In this document: positions 1 through 12,272 of the stretch, one piece after another
Layout of the letters: each line of letters opens with the position of its first letter
Numbering within the stretch: position 1 is the stretch's first letter
Origin: Branchiostoma floridae
Taxonomy: Eukaryota; Chordata; Leptocardii; Amphioxiformes; Branchiostomatidae
Length of the DNA stretch: 64,000 bases
Reading direction: 5' to 3'
NCBI RefSeq assembly: GCF_000003815.2
Contig: NC_049985.1
Span: 24,579,834-24,643,833 of the forward strand
The notes under the pieces: model-generated
What the model was told of the DNA's origin: nothing
The model's input: only the letters and a program-made list of their open reading frames with translations
Databases searched by the model: none
Position numbers and translations under genes: made by a program

Positions 1-100
1 GGCAATGAAAAATTTTTTGAGCCGAGGGGGGGCCATTGAAAAAATTTTTGAGCCGAGGGAGGGGGGGGCATTGAAAAAAAATTGCCTGAGGGGCCTTGAT
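1..100. repeat. G-rich/poly-T simple tandem repeat
   Basis: About two and a half copies of a 35-40 base unit made of a G run, a short CATTGAAAA word and a T run. The same word in the same orientation returns at 675-770. Short reading frames rich in Pro, Lys and Phe on the minus strand here follow from the repeat and are not genes. Confidence 0.6.
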
Positions 101-660
101 AAATACAAGCAAAATGTGCCCCTGAAATGCAGGAAATGAAGTTTCAGATGGTCAAGATTTCAATTTTTCATGCATAAAATCCAAATTTTTTTTGCCTCAC
201 AGAATGTGGGAAATTTCGTTTTAGAGGGTCAAAAATATCAAAATTTCCCGGGTAGCATGCCCCTAACCCCCGAGACCGGTCGGGCCTTCGGCCCTCCGAT
301 CCCTGGACGGCCTTTAACAGCTAGCGGTCTGGCGGAAACGCTCAGTTTCGCGATCTTGCGTATTAAACGTTACCAGAGACTTTTTTTCACGTAGATCGGA
401 GAAGTGATATGAGACAAGGTAAGTCTTATAACCGTTGCAGCGTGAGTGTAACAACATCAAGTGCTACATGTTTGTATATATGTCATCAAAATGAAAACTC
501 GGCTGTTGTAAAACTTTGGGAGATAACATATGCCCCAGCAGGACTCCAACGTGCGTAATTTGTTGACGCGCGGGTCTTGACACCCGGGCCGATCGTCGTC
601 ACGTTCAAACAACGCTACCGCTATTGTTATTGCTATATTATTTAATGACAGACTGTGTGT
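101..660. other. Gene-free stretch
   Basis: I see no supported gene. There is a GC-rich patch at 255-345 with a small GGGCCTTCGGCCC hairpin. The DNA lies between two copies of the G-rich repeat and may be part of one larger repeat element. Confidence 0.4.
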
Positions 661-775
661 AATGGAAAAGGCAGGAAAAATTTTGGGGGGGGCATTGAAA
701 ATTTTTTTTGGGCGAGGGGGGGCCATTGAAAATTTTTTTTGGGCGGGGGGGGGGCATTGAAAATTTTTTTACCAG
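660..775. repeat. Second block of the G-rich/poly-T repeat
   Basis: Three copies of the CATTGAAAATTTTTTT plus G-run unit seen at the left edge of the window, in direct orientation. It lies about 330 bases beyond the last exon of gene A. Confidence 0.6.
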
Positions 776-1481
776 ACCTATTTTGCACCAGCCCTCTCCC
801 CCCAGTAAATAACGTCAGGTCCCTTACCATGGCTATTTTTTACATCGGTAGTCCAATCTTAAAACAAGTAATTATATATATAACACATTTACATCCCGCT
901 TTAAGCATAGTTTAATAAGAAAGTAGTTATTATATCTATCAAAGACTTCAAATAGTTACTAAGCATTTACTCCTGGGATACAAAATTATTTGTATCACTT
1001 ATTATCTACAACACTGTTTCCTTTAGTGATTTTGAATACAATTACTTTGTCAAGTGCTTCCAGTATACATGTATACGTATGACTTGACAATTGCCTTGGC
1101 TACTTGATGCCCTTCGCAGCCAACTCCTAGATCCTCTGTCACCCTTTTCAGATAGCCAGGATCAGGATAGCCATGCCTACAGGAAAAAAAGGAAGTAACA
1201 GTTTGTTAGCCTGGTTAGGGATTTCGTCAAAAGTGGCACAAATATAAAATATGTCTGTAGCAGTGAATAAGCCATGGATAAGAATTATCAAACAGACACA
1301 AAATAAAACTTTTTGGGGTTTCTGACATTCCAAGGCATTCAAAACATTCAATGAACTTCATTAAGGGAGGGCCTTTGGAGGTTTTCAAACGTTTACCTTT
1401 AAGTCAATCAATTGCAACATCAACATGATTCAAAATGCAGTCTACTTTGTTCTGAATTAACAAAAAGTTGATGTACACCTA

Positions 1482-1757
<276 letters not shown>

Positions 1758-1907
1758 TTAAATTACCAATGATGCTAAACACCTTTGATATCTTTGACCG
1801 ATAGTTAAAGTTATATACCAGAAAATAAACATTTGTGTTACTTCGTATTCAGAAGCGCACATTGGTCACTATTCTATCATAATGGCCGTGATGGAAGAGA
1901 TACCTAC

Positions 1908-2773
1908 CCCTTGTATTCCATCTCTAAAAGCATAGTCGATGGTGATGGTTCCAGTTTGTTTATAGCCAAAAAGATTCATCTGTCTGTTGTAGGAAACCCT
2001 CATTTTTCCTTCAGGTTGGTTTCCCATCAGTTTCCCCACAACAGCACTGCAGACTGAACAACAGGATTTTGTCATCAGCGCCATGCCCAGACAAGTCTTG
2101 CAGAACACAGCTTTGCAGCCTTGGGCTTTGCAGGGAAGAGACTGTGGGTTTGTTGGCAACAGGCAAATGGAGCACTCTTCATCGTTCTTGTCCTTTCCCG
2201 TGGTTAACTGTTCTGATTCTATGTGTTTGGTAGCAGTCTCTTTCGTGCTGTTGCCTCTTTTTGTGGCACTTCTAGAGACAGGGATGCCCAATGTACCACA
2301 GAAGTCTGCTCTTGCTGCCCTTGTTTTCTCTGGTTCTCCCATGAACATCACTGTTGTGTCATCATCAGTTGTCTTTGTCAATACTTCTGGGTGACTGTGC
2401 CTCACTGTCCTGACACCATCAAGAAAAACTGTTGGAGCTAAGTTGTATTGAGCAATATCAAAGTTCTCACATGTTATCTTGCAAAAGACTCTCTGGTAGA
2501 GTGTGATGAATTCATCATTGGCCTGCTCTGGTTGAGGATTTCTCCCCTTTGAGGGCGATGGTATAAAGCAGGCTTTTCTGTTGTCAGCACTTGTGTGAAA
2601 CACAGACTTGTACCTTTTGCCAATATCTGTTAGCTCTGCATGATGCTTATGTTGAATGTAAGTCAGGATATCAGGGTACACGTCAAATGTGTCAGATTCA
2701 GAACTGCTAGAAACATCTTCAGTGCTGTATCCTTTGTGGTCCTCACGTTCATCATCAGACAACAGTGATGTAG
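1908..2773 (-). CDS. Gene A exon: KH-like region, Deltex RING, start of DTC
   Basis: Open across 866 bases. The acceptor TTTACAG lies just above 2773 and the donor GGG|GTAGGT just below 1908. It encodes a KH-like segment (from FDVYPDILTYIQHKHHAE), a Ser/Asp-rich leader, an eight-cysteine RING (CSIC, then PCKAQGC, VFCKTC, CSVC) and the DTC start GNQPEG...GTITIDYAF. No macro domain is present. Intactness here suggests that the decay of gene A elsewhere is recent. Confidence 0.8.
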
Positions 2774-3334
2774 CTGTAAATACAGTATCAGTAAGAAAGT
2801 CGTTAGTGCTTGACCACTGGACTGTACTTAAAAGATTGAAGCACATGCAAAAATAATATTTAACTGTTGTTGCAAGTCCACATAGAATGCCTACTATGCA
2901 ACTCTGTTCATAGCATGAGACTTACTTCCGTCCCATGTTCACTTGAGTCAAGTCTTAGAATTTTAATATCAATATGTGGTATGAGACTGTCCCTCATTTG
3001 ATAAGGGCAAGGGATAAATTTGTAACACATCCTGCATCGTTTCAGCATGAGCTTGACCGTTCTTCAGTATCGAAACAGTGTGGGTAAGGGGAGAAGGTCT
3101 GAATTTTTTTGATGAATTGTTGACTGTCACATTGATGCCTTGTTGACTGAGTCACATGCGCATTATGCCAAACTCGGTCACCACCATGATTGTTGGATAA
3201 CATACAAGACCCGATATTTATGAAAATGAAAGTGTATCGGGTCTCGAAGCTCATATTCAAATACAGGAAATTGCTAAGGTCAAACTTATTGACATGACGT
3301 TGCTTTAAAAAAACGCAGAATTTTTACAACTCAC

Positions 3335-4570
3335 CATGCACCATTCTGCTCACATTTTCCAACACGCTGTCCTCAGGTGATCTCAGAGAAAGACCTGTTC
3401 TTGAGCTCGCTCCGCTTTGCTGCGCACGTTTCAGAAGAGAACACAGTTCCCTCTCCGTCGCCTTTGGTAGACTGTATTGAGCAGTTTTAGGACTGTTCTT
3501 GGTCAACTTATTCCCCATGACAGAGTAATCAATTGTGATGTTTGCCAGTTTAAAGTCCACTTTGTCTGCGGGTGATTTAGTCAACTCGTTCAATCTCGCT
3601 GCCATATCCTGTGAGAAAGACACAACTTCGTAGTCGCCTCCCTCCCGAGCTAGAGTCTCTGCAAACTCACATGTGCTCTTGGCGCTTGCCAGACTGATCT
3701 GCGCTCCCTCTATCTCTGCATTGATCTGTTTCTTCCTGGACGTTTCCTCTGTATCAATACAGTTTAAGAAGCCGATCGCTCTCTTCCTTTACCATCTCAA
3801 TCAAAGTTTGTGCGGTTTTGTGGACTTTCTCACGAGCCCCCTCTGCGTTTAGTTGAAGTTGTTCCTTTAGGCGTTTCTGCACTTCTTCTGTTTGACGAAA
3901 GAACTCCATCCGGGCCTGACACTGTGGTGTGAGATCTAAGATTGTCTGTCTCTTCTCGGCAGCCACCTTTTCTATTTGTACGTAGTCGTGCTGTGAGTCC
4001 CTGTGTTCAAACAAGGCACATTCGTTGCATATCGGAGTCTCACAGGTCCTACAATAGAGCTTCAACATCTCTCCGGAATGCTTTAAGCACGGTGGAGCTT
4101 TCCTAGCCCTGAAAACGTTGTCGTATTTTCCTGTTTTCAGTTCCTCAAAAATTATGAGTGTGTGACCCCTTGTAGCTCTTACAAGACGATGTGCCGACTC
4201 AACTCTCACACAGAAACTCGGCACATTCCGAACACCTGGACGTGGCTGGCTTCCTTTCCTCACAATTGGTGCAGAGAATGTCCTCTTTGCTGTGGTGAAG
4301 CTTATGATGCTCGGTCACGGCTTTCACCAGGCTAGCGATAAAGAAGTTGTCCTTTAGACCCTCGACGCCATTTTTGGGCAAGGGGACTGGCTGGCGACAA
4401 ATAGGACACGGAAAGGTGTCGCCATCGTTCTTCTGGACCCATTCCCGCAGACAGTGCTCACAGAAGGTGTGCAAGCAGGGAAGAACCTTCGGGTTCTTAA
4501 AGGTGTAGAAACAGATCGTACACTGGGTGGAGTCGTCGCTGACTTTCTCTGGGAGAGATGCAGTCGCCAT
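3335..4570 (-). pseudogene. Gene A TRIM exon, frameshifted twice
   Basis: The ATG is at 4568-4570. Frame 1 (4199-4570) encodes the C3HC4 RING and most of B-box 1, then stops soon after ECAEFLCES, where the intact copies read on into CESAHRLV. A 2-base deletion moves the rest of B-box 1, B-box 2 and the first coiled coil into frame 2 (to about 3754). An extra T then moves the remainder into frame 3 (to 3335). The exon still ends in the conserved donor G|GTGAGT. Bases 3760-4150 match gene D almost perfectly, while both ends match gene C. Confidence 0.8.
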
Positions 4571-6769
4571 ATTGCTTTTGAGATCTCAATTCTTGATATG
4601 ACACCACACCTGCCGCGTACCGAGAGTCCAAAGAGCAATGTCTGTAAGCTAAGGGCACAACCCGCCGTACGTGCAAATACGTGCTGTCCACGTGTCAAAT
4701 CGTGGGCAATCTTTTTGAATCCGTAAGTGGTAAGTACCGCCTCCGTACCAACTCGTAGGGAATCCGACGGATTTTTAAGTACTCAGACACGCCGTAGAAC
4801 TTTACATGCAGGCAAACTTTGTGTGCCGTCGGGCTGCGGTTCGCCCCCGCCCGTAGTACGGCCGACGCACCTGCCCTGTACAGCTTGAACTTTTTCAGAA
4901 ATACGTGGCGGACGTGGCCTCCAACAAAAGCTTACGGTCAAATTGCACATACGGCAGGTTGTGCCCTTAACTTTAGTTACACCAAGCTCAGGAAGGACAG
5001 GTGTATCGTTAAAGGTGACGTTGTATGCGGTAGACTTTAATTCTGTCTAACATAAGACATAACTTCAAAACTCATTAATCGTTATTCCTGGGTGTACGAC
5101 GATAACACAATAAAAAAATCAAGCAGTATGCAGTCCCGAAAGTTTAAGGGTAATAAAGGTTTAAAGTCATGCAACATCTAGTTTAGTGATGACCTTCCAC
5201 CGTATTGGACAAGCCTAATATAACATCATATTTAAGATACTATTCTTCATGCAAAGCTGTAAAGTTTACTGAACACTAAACATTAGTGGAACTGAACTAT
5301 AGGCTGTCAACGCTCATTTTATTTTTATTGTTATCGTCGGGAGAGGCTAGGCAACCTTAAGAAAGTCAAGCGTGACATATGTGGAAAAAATTTAAAGCGT
5401 TTTAACTATTAATCACTTGAGTGATCAACAGTTCAATATGTGACCTTTCGCTGCGCTCTCAAAAGCTACGCGTGTCATGCATAATGCAACTAGGGTTGGA
5501 TTCTAATTTTTCCAAACTAAAAGGCTATGCCCTTCTTTGATATCATTTTTGACATAAGCATTCTGAATATGATCATGTAACAATGCACTTTGCTATAAAT
5601 ACATTTGCATGCTGACTTCAAATAAAGATGAGCCGTCGGTGTGATTTAGAATGTACACAGTTCCTGTGTGCTACTCTTTGTCGCGCCGCGTTTCCATGCA
5701 ATTACAAATGTCAAATTATATGTTCTGCAATGTCATACCCCATATCATAATTTTGCCTCATATCACGGAAAGGACTAGCACCACTGCATGCCATTTCCGG
5801 ATTTGATGAATAATAAGAACAAACCTAGGGTGGCCCAGTCTTTATAGCTGTTTGAGTAATGTAATATTTCGTGTCTGGTGTTTAAATTCTCTATACCCTG
5901 CAATGGTTCACTTTTGATGTTCTATAAGAGAGTAAACGTTGAAAGAGGTAAGAAAGAGGCCATCATGTTTCCAAATTTCCCATCACCCTCTCCATTTATC
6001 ATCTGCCCTTGTCATTCCGTTTGTCACAATGGAATGTATGCAGAATCTACTCTGATGATCTACTTTGAAATTGGCCTGGCCTCAATATTGCCAAAAGTTT
6101 ATACCTTGGTTTGTATATAGGGCCTTTTACCGGCATTTTATTAGGCGTATGGGGATGTTTGTATATATTGTCATCAGGAAAAACTCACTTTAGACAAGTC
6201 AAGTTAGATTCGTAAATTTTAATTAGAACACCGTCAGATCCCTATATAATCACAACATTGCTTTGTATGTACATTTGCTGTAGCCATCAACACATTCAAG
6301 CACCTTGAAACTACCCCCTCCAAATGCTAACCGTGAAATAAGAATACTAAAGGTTACCATTTATCTATCTATCTGCTACTGTAAGCCGACAAACACATGA
6401 ATCTCAATAAAAACCTGACCAATATTACATTTTTCTAACATTGCCATCATTATCGCTTATAACTATATCGCATATGGAAGCAAAATGTTCAGACCTTTTT
6501 CAATGGCAGTTAAATCTAACAACAAATATTTGTAAATATTCTACATTCCCTTAAAGCACATTTTAATCTGATATGCAAAGTAGTTATCATGTTTTTTTAG
6601 TCTTAAAAATAACAGTTGGAAAAGGAAATATCCAAACCGTTTTATGAATCTGTGCCCACAAATTCCCCGTGAGCTCCATTGTACGCTTTGGTGCACTGTT
6701 TCCATCCACGCACATCAATGAAATGATATTCGAATAATATTCCCGCATTTCAGTTTTGCGTCATATCGC
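4571..6769. other. 5' flank of gene A, duplicated sequence, no gene seen
   Basis: This stretch is related to the flanks of genes B, C and D. Shared words include the CAAGTGTGACAT region, CATATCRCGGAAA, GCCTAGGGTGGCCCAG and TACATTTGCTGTAGCCAT. It therefore belongs to the duplicated unit. The promoter of gene A should lie here, but I see no clear TATA box. Short reading frames in it have no recognisable content. Confidence 0.5.
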
Positions 6770-6777
6770 GGAAATGC

Positions 6778-6950
6778 TAATCTCCAAGCAGATCCTATGG
6801 TAGCATAAGATAGTATCAAAAGCTGGCAGAGGAGTGAAGCCGGCTTAGGAGTGTGTTTTGCTACATGGCAAATGGGCACCTCTTGGCTAACTATACTCCT
6901 TGGCCAGTTTGGTACTATCTTATGCCATTGTAGGATCTGCTTGGAGATTA
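6778..6950. mobile_element. hAT-like MITE, 173 bp
   Basis: Terminal inverted repeats of about 40 bases begin TAATCTCCAAGCAGATCCTA, and the rest of the element is a short loop. It is flanked by a perfect 8-bp duplication GGAAATGC (6770-6777 and 6951-6958). Related flanks elsewhere in the window (near 47165) have the unfilled sequence, which supports insertion. An 8-bp duplication suits hAT. The tips are not a textbook hAT tip, so the superfamily is uncertain. Confidence 0.75.
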
Positions 6951-7324
6951 GGAAATGCTTCGTATTACTGTTTTATTTTCACCAATCATGTGCACACTAT
7001 CCATTAAAATATGATGACATATAAAGGCAATATATCGGTTGTTTGTTCGAGTAATGTTAAGTCAATGTCAATTCCCTCTACCCTGTCTCCAGCAATGATA
7101 TACTGATATACTGATGACCATTCTATTGGAGGAAAATGTTGACCTGCCCTTGCCACCATGGAATGAATATAATATCTACTTTAAAATGTCTTAAATACAG
7201 CCAAGTTAAGTTGGGTCAATTTTGATGAGGCCAAAGTTTAAAAAAAGCTTGCGGTGCGAACTACGTTGAACTATGTAACATGGTGATGCTGTAACGTCGT
7301 GGTGACGTAAAAACTGTCCGGAAG

Positions 7325-7332
7325 TGACGTCA
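7325..7332. promoter_or_regulatory. CRE palindrome TGACGTCA
   Basis: A perfect CREB/ATF site, with a second TGACGT half-site about 25 bases upstream. No gene start can be tied to it, so it may be coincidental. Confidence 0.3.
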
Positions 7333-8352
7333 GAGATGATCTGACAATAGCTGTGTGTGGTTATTCTCTCATCAGTTCAGCAGTTGAACGGCGTATTCTA
7401 GAAGACAAATAGAAACGGATAAATGAAACTCAAGCTATTTAAAAGATACAAGGCCGAAAGTAATCACAAATATAACGATTTACAAAGAATTACAAAGAAA
7501 ATTAACAGATGACAAACTCGAGACAACATTCGACTAACCTGCAAAACATTAATGCAATTATACTTCGTTCATACAGAATTTACTGACATACAAAGCACAC
7601 GACAATAAAACATCAGTAGAATTGGGCTTATATATCACGAATTATTTAATTCCCTTTTTTCAACAGTTGCTTCAACGAAACTTTGGAACGGACGAAATAA
7701 CAATATAGTTTTAAAGCACGCTGAATATTCGTACTCTTGGTTATTAGTCATCGCATACATGTAGTTGTACGAACCACATAAAGAACAAACATATCTAACA
7801 TCAAGTTCCTCGACAGAAACAAATTATAAACCCGTTTTTCATGAAAACTCAGTGTTTCTTATCGGGATCAGATTTTGTATTGGCGTAACGCTTAAAAATG
7901 ATGATAGAAGGAAAAGTTTTGAACACGTGTTCTGAAAAAAAGACAACTATCTTTCAAGCAAATAGTTTTCCACGGAGTTGCTAGATGAAAAATGAGTGTT
8001 TCTGGGGTGCCTAATTTCACCTTTTCAATGGGTAGCTCACACTGCTTCAAAATAATAGAAAGATGATTTGTGAGTTTAGCTAAAGATTTAAATTGGTGTT
8101 AACGTTAAACAAAGCAGAAAGATCAGAAAGACAATGGCAGATTTCGTTCACGTCACCCATCACAATAGACACCTTCTTTCAAACAGTTCGATCACGTTAA
8201 ATTTCCTTCAATGCGTTCTTCGACTTCCAGATGAGATTCATAAACTCCGCAAATGTTCTTAGAGGACAAAACGAATATGCCATGACATTATCACCGTGTA
8301 AGATTACTAACGTTTTCATGCTTCCTTCCTCGCAAGGTGAAGGGGATATGCT

Positions 8353-8399
8353 CACGTGACCATCACATGACAAGATCATGGTCACGTGACCATCACGTG
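8353..8399. promoter_or_regulatory. Cluster of four E-boxes
   Basis: CACGTG at 8353-8358, 8383-8388 and 8394-8399, plus CACATG at 8364-8369. They form two pairs with 11-base spacing, 30 bases apart, as if one 22-base pair had been duplicated. The site at 8381 is GTCACGTGAC, which matches the bHLH-Zip CLEAR-type palindrome. No neighbouring gene start is evident. Confidence 0.35.
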
Positions 8400-10219
8400 A
8401 CAGAACCTATGGCTTTGGAGAGTGCGTCCTCACCCGACACACACACACACTGGTGTCATCAGCAAAAACGCCCGTTCCTATCTCTCGTAGCTGTTTTATT
8501 CGGCTTCACTACAGTGGTGAAATAGAAGAGCAAGTAGAGTAAAAGGAGAATATGCGTTTGGTGTCAGTAATACCTGTGAATCCTGTTGACTAACTTAAGC
8601 CTCCTTCATCAAATTCTTAGAATTTTGGAACAGTGCCAGACTTTTGGAACAGGTCCACGAACTCTGTAGACAGAACATAAGATTATGGGAGATTTCCTTT
8701 CCAAGCTGTTAGTTTTGGAGACCAGGAATATTTGGTGTTGTTCCAGATTTATCAGGTAGGATAAAATGTGTGATCGTCGGGGATTTGATTCGGATGAACA
8801 TGAGTCGTTTTTGGAAGGATGAGCAGAGGCGAGAAAGAAAATATTGAAAGTAGAAACAAGTAACCGTAGGTGACATACTCCATGACGTGTTTTTTCGTTT
8901 TCGTATCCCAACGGTTTTCACGTTGGGATATGACGCGTTTTTTCACCAGATGAGACATGGTGTTGAGGTGATAATCATCATATTCAAAATCAAGCCAAAT
9001 TTGTCAGCATAACCAACAACAGCTGGAACACCACGCCAGTTGTTGCCGTATACACAACAGATAAATATATAATACAACGATCATCTGTTCAATCACATCC
9101 GTAAGTTCCGCCGCATCAGTTACTCAACAATGCGTTCTATTTTGATGATATGGACAGCACCAGACAGACAAATAACGACGAACAGAAAAGAAAACGAAGC
9201 CCTAATATTACTGATAGATTACCAGGGCAAAGTATGTACTTGTATATTATAACAGTGGCACTAACCAAATTGCAATACAATGTGCTAGGAATCCAGAGTC
9301 TAACATCTGTTTAGGGATTCCTCTGCCGCGACAGCTGTTCTTCACACATACCCCATATCTGCTGAGGATAAGCTAATTACGAAACCCTAATACCACATGG
9401 CCTGTTACATAATACCAGGAATATAGGGGTGATTTCTGAAATCATTACATCGATTATAAAAACAGCTGCCGCGAAAAGAAACATGCTAAACTACATACGA
9501 ATGCGGCAAAGGGAACTTAGAGATACAGATGCAAACACTCCTCCCATTTGACAACTACAATACAGTCGTTGGAGGTTACACTCCGTCACAGAGTAATAAA
9601 GGAAGAAGTGGGAGATTTATAGCAAATATGTCATCAGAGGGGTGGCTTTTTTCAAGAGGTGAAAGAGAACTTGAGGTGAAGCGTTAAGGGGTTAGGTGTT
9701 AGTACGTACATGAAAGAAACTGAACCGAAACAACAAAAACGACGAGGACTACAGACGAGATTTGATGAATAGATATGGTGATAGTGAAGTGACAAAAATG
9801 AAAGATCCGAGATAAATTGTGAAAGTTGTGTAAATGTTTCTAGCGTAATGTATGATCATATGAAGAAACTGTGAACATGCAAACTGGACTAGTAAATCCT
9901 ACTGTGCACTTCATCACCACTGGCACATGTCAGAGGCCGCTGCAATAAAGGATAGATGCAACTACGAGCAATCGATTCATTAATCACCTTATACTACGCA
10001 CTACAAACTGATACTTAGATGAAATCCACAATTGCCTGACTCCGAAAGGTAACTTCACAACATTTGGGCACATATCATTTTGCACAGTATCCGCATGCAT
10101 ACAAATATCACGGTACATTGTATATATAACAAGCCAACATGCTTTTCATATAACAACAAATGCAAACTTATATTACTTCACATGTGCATCATACTAACAA
10201 GACACATGCGTCGATTGAC

Positions 10220-10495
10220 TGTAGGTGTGCTGTGTGATTGGCAAATTGGTCATGGGTGTTTTGGTGTTTGGTGTAGGCGGATGGGTGCCAGTTTGTAGTA
10301 TGGGTCGATGGGTGTTCGTCGGGTGGGTCAGTGTTTGTTGTATGGGTCAGTTGGTGAGTAATCGCTGGGGTCGTTGATGTTTGCTGTATATGGGTCAGGG
10401 GTGGGTGGTCGTTGAGTGGGTCGGTGCTTGTATGGGTCAGTGAGTTGGTAATCCTTGGGTGGCTGATGTTTGTTGTTTTGGTAAGTGGGTGGGTG
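10220..10495. repeat. Degenerate GT-rich minisatellite
   Basis: Irregular repeats of 30-45 bases built on GTATGGGTCAGT, GATGTTTGTTGT and GTGGGTGG words. It lies directly after the donor of the EF-hand exon, so it is probably intronic. It produces a spurious Thr/Pro/His-rich minus-strand frame. Confidence 0.6.
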
Positions 10496-10498
10496 TCC

Positions 10499-11480
10499 AT
10501 ACCGTGGATGTCGATGACATCGTTGCCGTCCTTGTCGCATACCTCAAATGCCATCTCTAACTTGGCGTCATCGCTGTCTATCTTCTGCATGTATAACTTG
10601 AACTCGTCCAAGTTGATCACACCGTCACCGTTAGCATCATAAGCCTGGTTGAGAAAGAGTTTGAGTTTTACTGTAAATACAGTAGATGTCCATCAAATGA
10701 AGAGCGGGTTAAACTGGACGTTTACAGTTCCTAATATGTAGCGAAGACTCTACTCTACTCTACTCTACACTACTCTCAGATAATTCACACTTCAAGTCGT
10801 CCAGGACACTCTACATACTAAGTAGGACACTATATCTGCCAGCAACTATTGCAAGTTGCTCGCCGTATAGTTATGAAGATACGTCTAGCTTAAAAGCTTG
10901 GTGCAAATCTTCTTCAATGCGTTTCATCTTGACCAAATGTATATCGAGCAAGAACGACAGGCTCACTAGGCCTTCATGCGGAAAAGTGAGGAAGTGCACC
11001 TTGAACGCCGCTAGGGTCTCCCCAGTCGCGTCGGAGTACCTGACCAACTGCTCGTCAGGGCCGAGGTTCTTCTGGTCTCCTTTAGAGGGGATAAGTAAGT
11101 GAAATAAAAACGTAAAAAATCTGTTTTTCTTTAGTAGTAAAATCGGTGAGCGCTTGAAAAGAACTACGTAAATTTGTAAAATTCATTTTGTTCCTTCCCT
11201 TCCATCTTGAACCACTCACAATTTAAATTGGAAAGGCCAACCAATTACCATTCAACTTCTTCTAACAGTAACCTCCTCACGATTTGTCCTCAAATACGTT
11301 GTTACACTTAATGGTACTTACTAGCGTGATAAACCAGAAACCCCGCCACTCCCACGCTTATCAGTACGAAAATGGTGACGCGTAATTTCCATGGTAGAGT
11401 GAAGGGGCGCTTTGTCGGCTGTTCCGTGATCTCATAAAGTTCGTCCTGAACTTCGTCCTTGTTCAAAGGAGTGTAGTCCG
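10499..11480 (-). CDS. Type II membrane protein with EF-hands, three exons visible (partial)
   Basis: Three minus-strand exons link in phase. About 11333-11480 encodes a Tyr/acidic tail (DYTPLNKDEVQDELYEI) and one membrane span (LRVTIFVLISVGVAGFLV) with basic residues before it, then the donor A|GTAAGT. About 10890-11084 encodes RDQKNLGPDEQLVRYS... through LHQAFKLD, ending at GTATCT. Exon 10499-10647 encodes a canonical EF-hand loop DANGDGVINLDE and a second loop DKDGNDVIDIH. The donor falls just where the twelfth residue (usually Glu) would be completed. Basic residues before the span suggest a cytosolic N-terminus and EF-hands outside the cytosol. First and last exons are not found. I do not recognise the family. 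Confidence 0.6.
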
Positions 11481-11528
11481 CTGCAAGAATTAAAGAGGGT
11501 TATAAGCGACACCAACGATACTGGGGTA

Positions 11529-12272
11529 CCGGTGTGACAGGGATTTCGCCCCCCCGGCGATCTCGCCCCCCTTTAGCGTTTTCGCCCCCCCCCCCCCCCA
11601 GAGCAGCTGGCTACTACATATTACAGGTGCGCTACCTGGTACTATACTGCACCTGGGGAGTAACGTATATGGTGTGTTACCTGGTACCTATATGGCACAT
11701 TATTACCGTACCGTAAGATGTCATACCTCGAAAGTCGATATGATATTGGTGAAGATATCCCTTGGCCAGGTGCATATACCAAAATGTGCGTTATTCTAAT
11801 TAATACCTAATATTTGCATAATTAATAAAGACATTACATAGTTCTTTTGTGGTCACTTCATTGTAGAGACTTCATATTGGAGATATATAGGTTGCTTGAG
11901 GACAGGTGAATACAATGAAATACATCTTATGTCAAGACTCAGGTATATGCAATAATGGGAATACAAGGGACCAAACCCTCCTTGTCTGAAACAAGTTCAA
12001 CTATCTTATTACCATGTAATTACGTTAATATTGATACTATGAATGGAGTTATGTATCAATTCGTGTACTTATATCATTCTGAAACTACATTTTGTGATTT
12101 ATACAAAACTTCTAAAATGTCATGTAAACCCGTTTTTTTTTGGGGGGGGGGCGAAATCGCTAAAGGGGGGCGAGGTAGGGGGGCGAGATCACTAGCCGGG
12201 GAGGGCGAGATCGCTAGTGATTTCGCCCCCGGGGGGCGAGATCACGGGGGGGCGAGAACGCTGTCACACCGG
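11529..12272. mobile_element. G/C-rich palindromic element with CCGGTGTGACAG ends
   Basis: The 12-base ends CCGGTGTGACAG (11529-11540) and CTGTCACACCGG (12261-12272) are perfect inverted repeats. Both are followed inward by matching subterminal arrays of C runs and GCGATCTCGCC / GCGAGATCGC words. The centre is AT-rich with no supported ORF. This is a non-autonomous DNA transposon architecture. I could not identify a clear target duplication, so no superfamily is assigned. Confidence 0.6.

Larger units (their letters stand above)
6959..10498. other. Gene-poor stretch
   Basis: I find no exon I can support. Up to about 7210 the DNA is still related to the duplicated flanks. Beyond that it is single-copy and AT-rich, with a CRE at 7325 and an E-box cluster at 8353. 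Reading frames of 60-100 codons at 8197-8385 and 8609-8958 have no recognisable motif or splice context. From about 10220 to 10495 there is a degenerate GT-rich minisatellite that lies within the intron of the EF-hand gene. Confidence 0.45.

Noticed and set aside
2083-2394. Plus-strand frames opposite the DTX exons (also at 41053-41550, 52669-53175, 60527-60853)
   Set aside because: They are antisense shadows. They recur in each copy because the minus-strand exons are conserved.
8197-8385. A 62-codon minus-strand frame near the E-box cluster
   Set aside because: No motif, no splice context and no second copy. Its length is within chance.
10189-10620. A 143-codon minus-strand frame taken as a whole gene
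   Set aside because: Only the first 40-50 codons are EF-hand. After the donor at 10499 the frame is Thr/Pro/His-rich minisatellite, so it is read-through into an intron.
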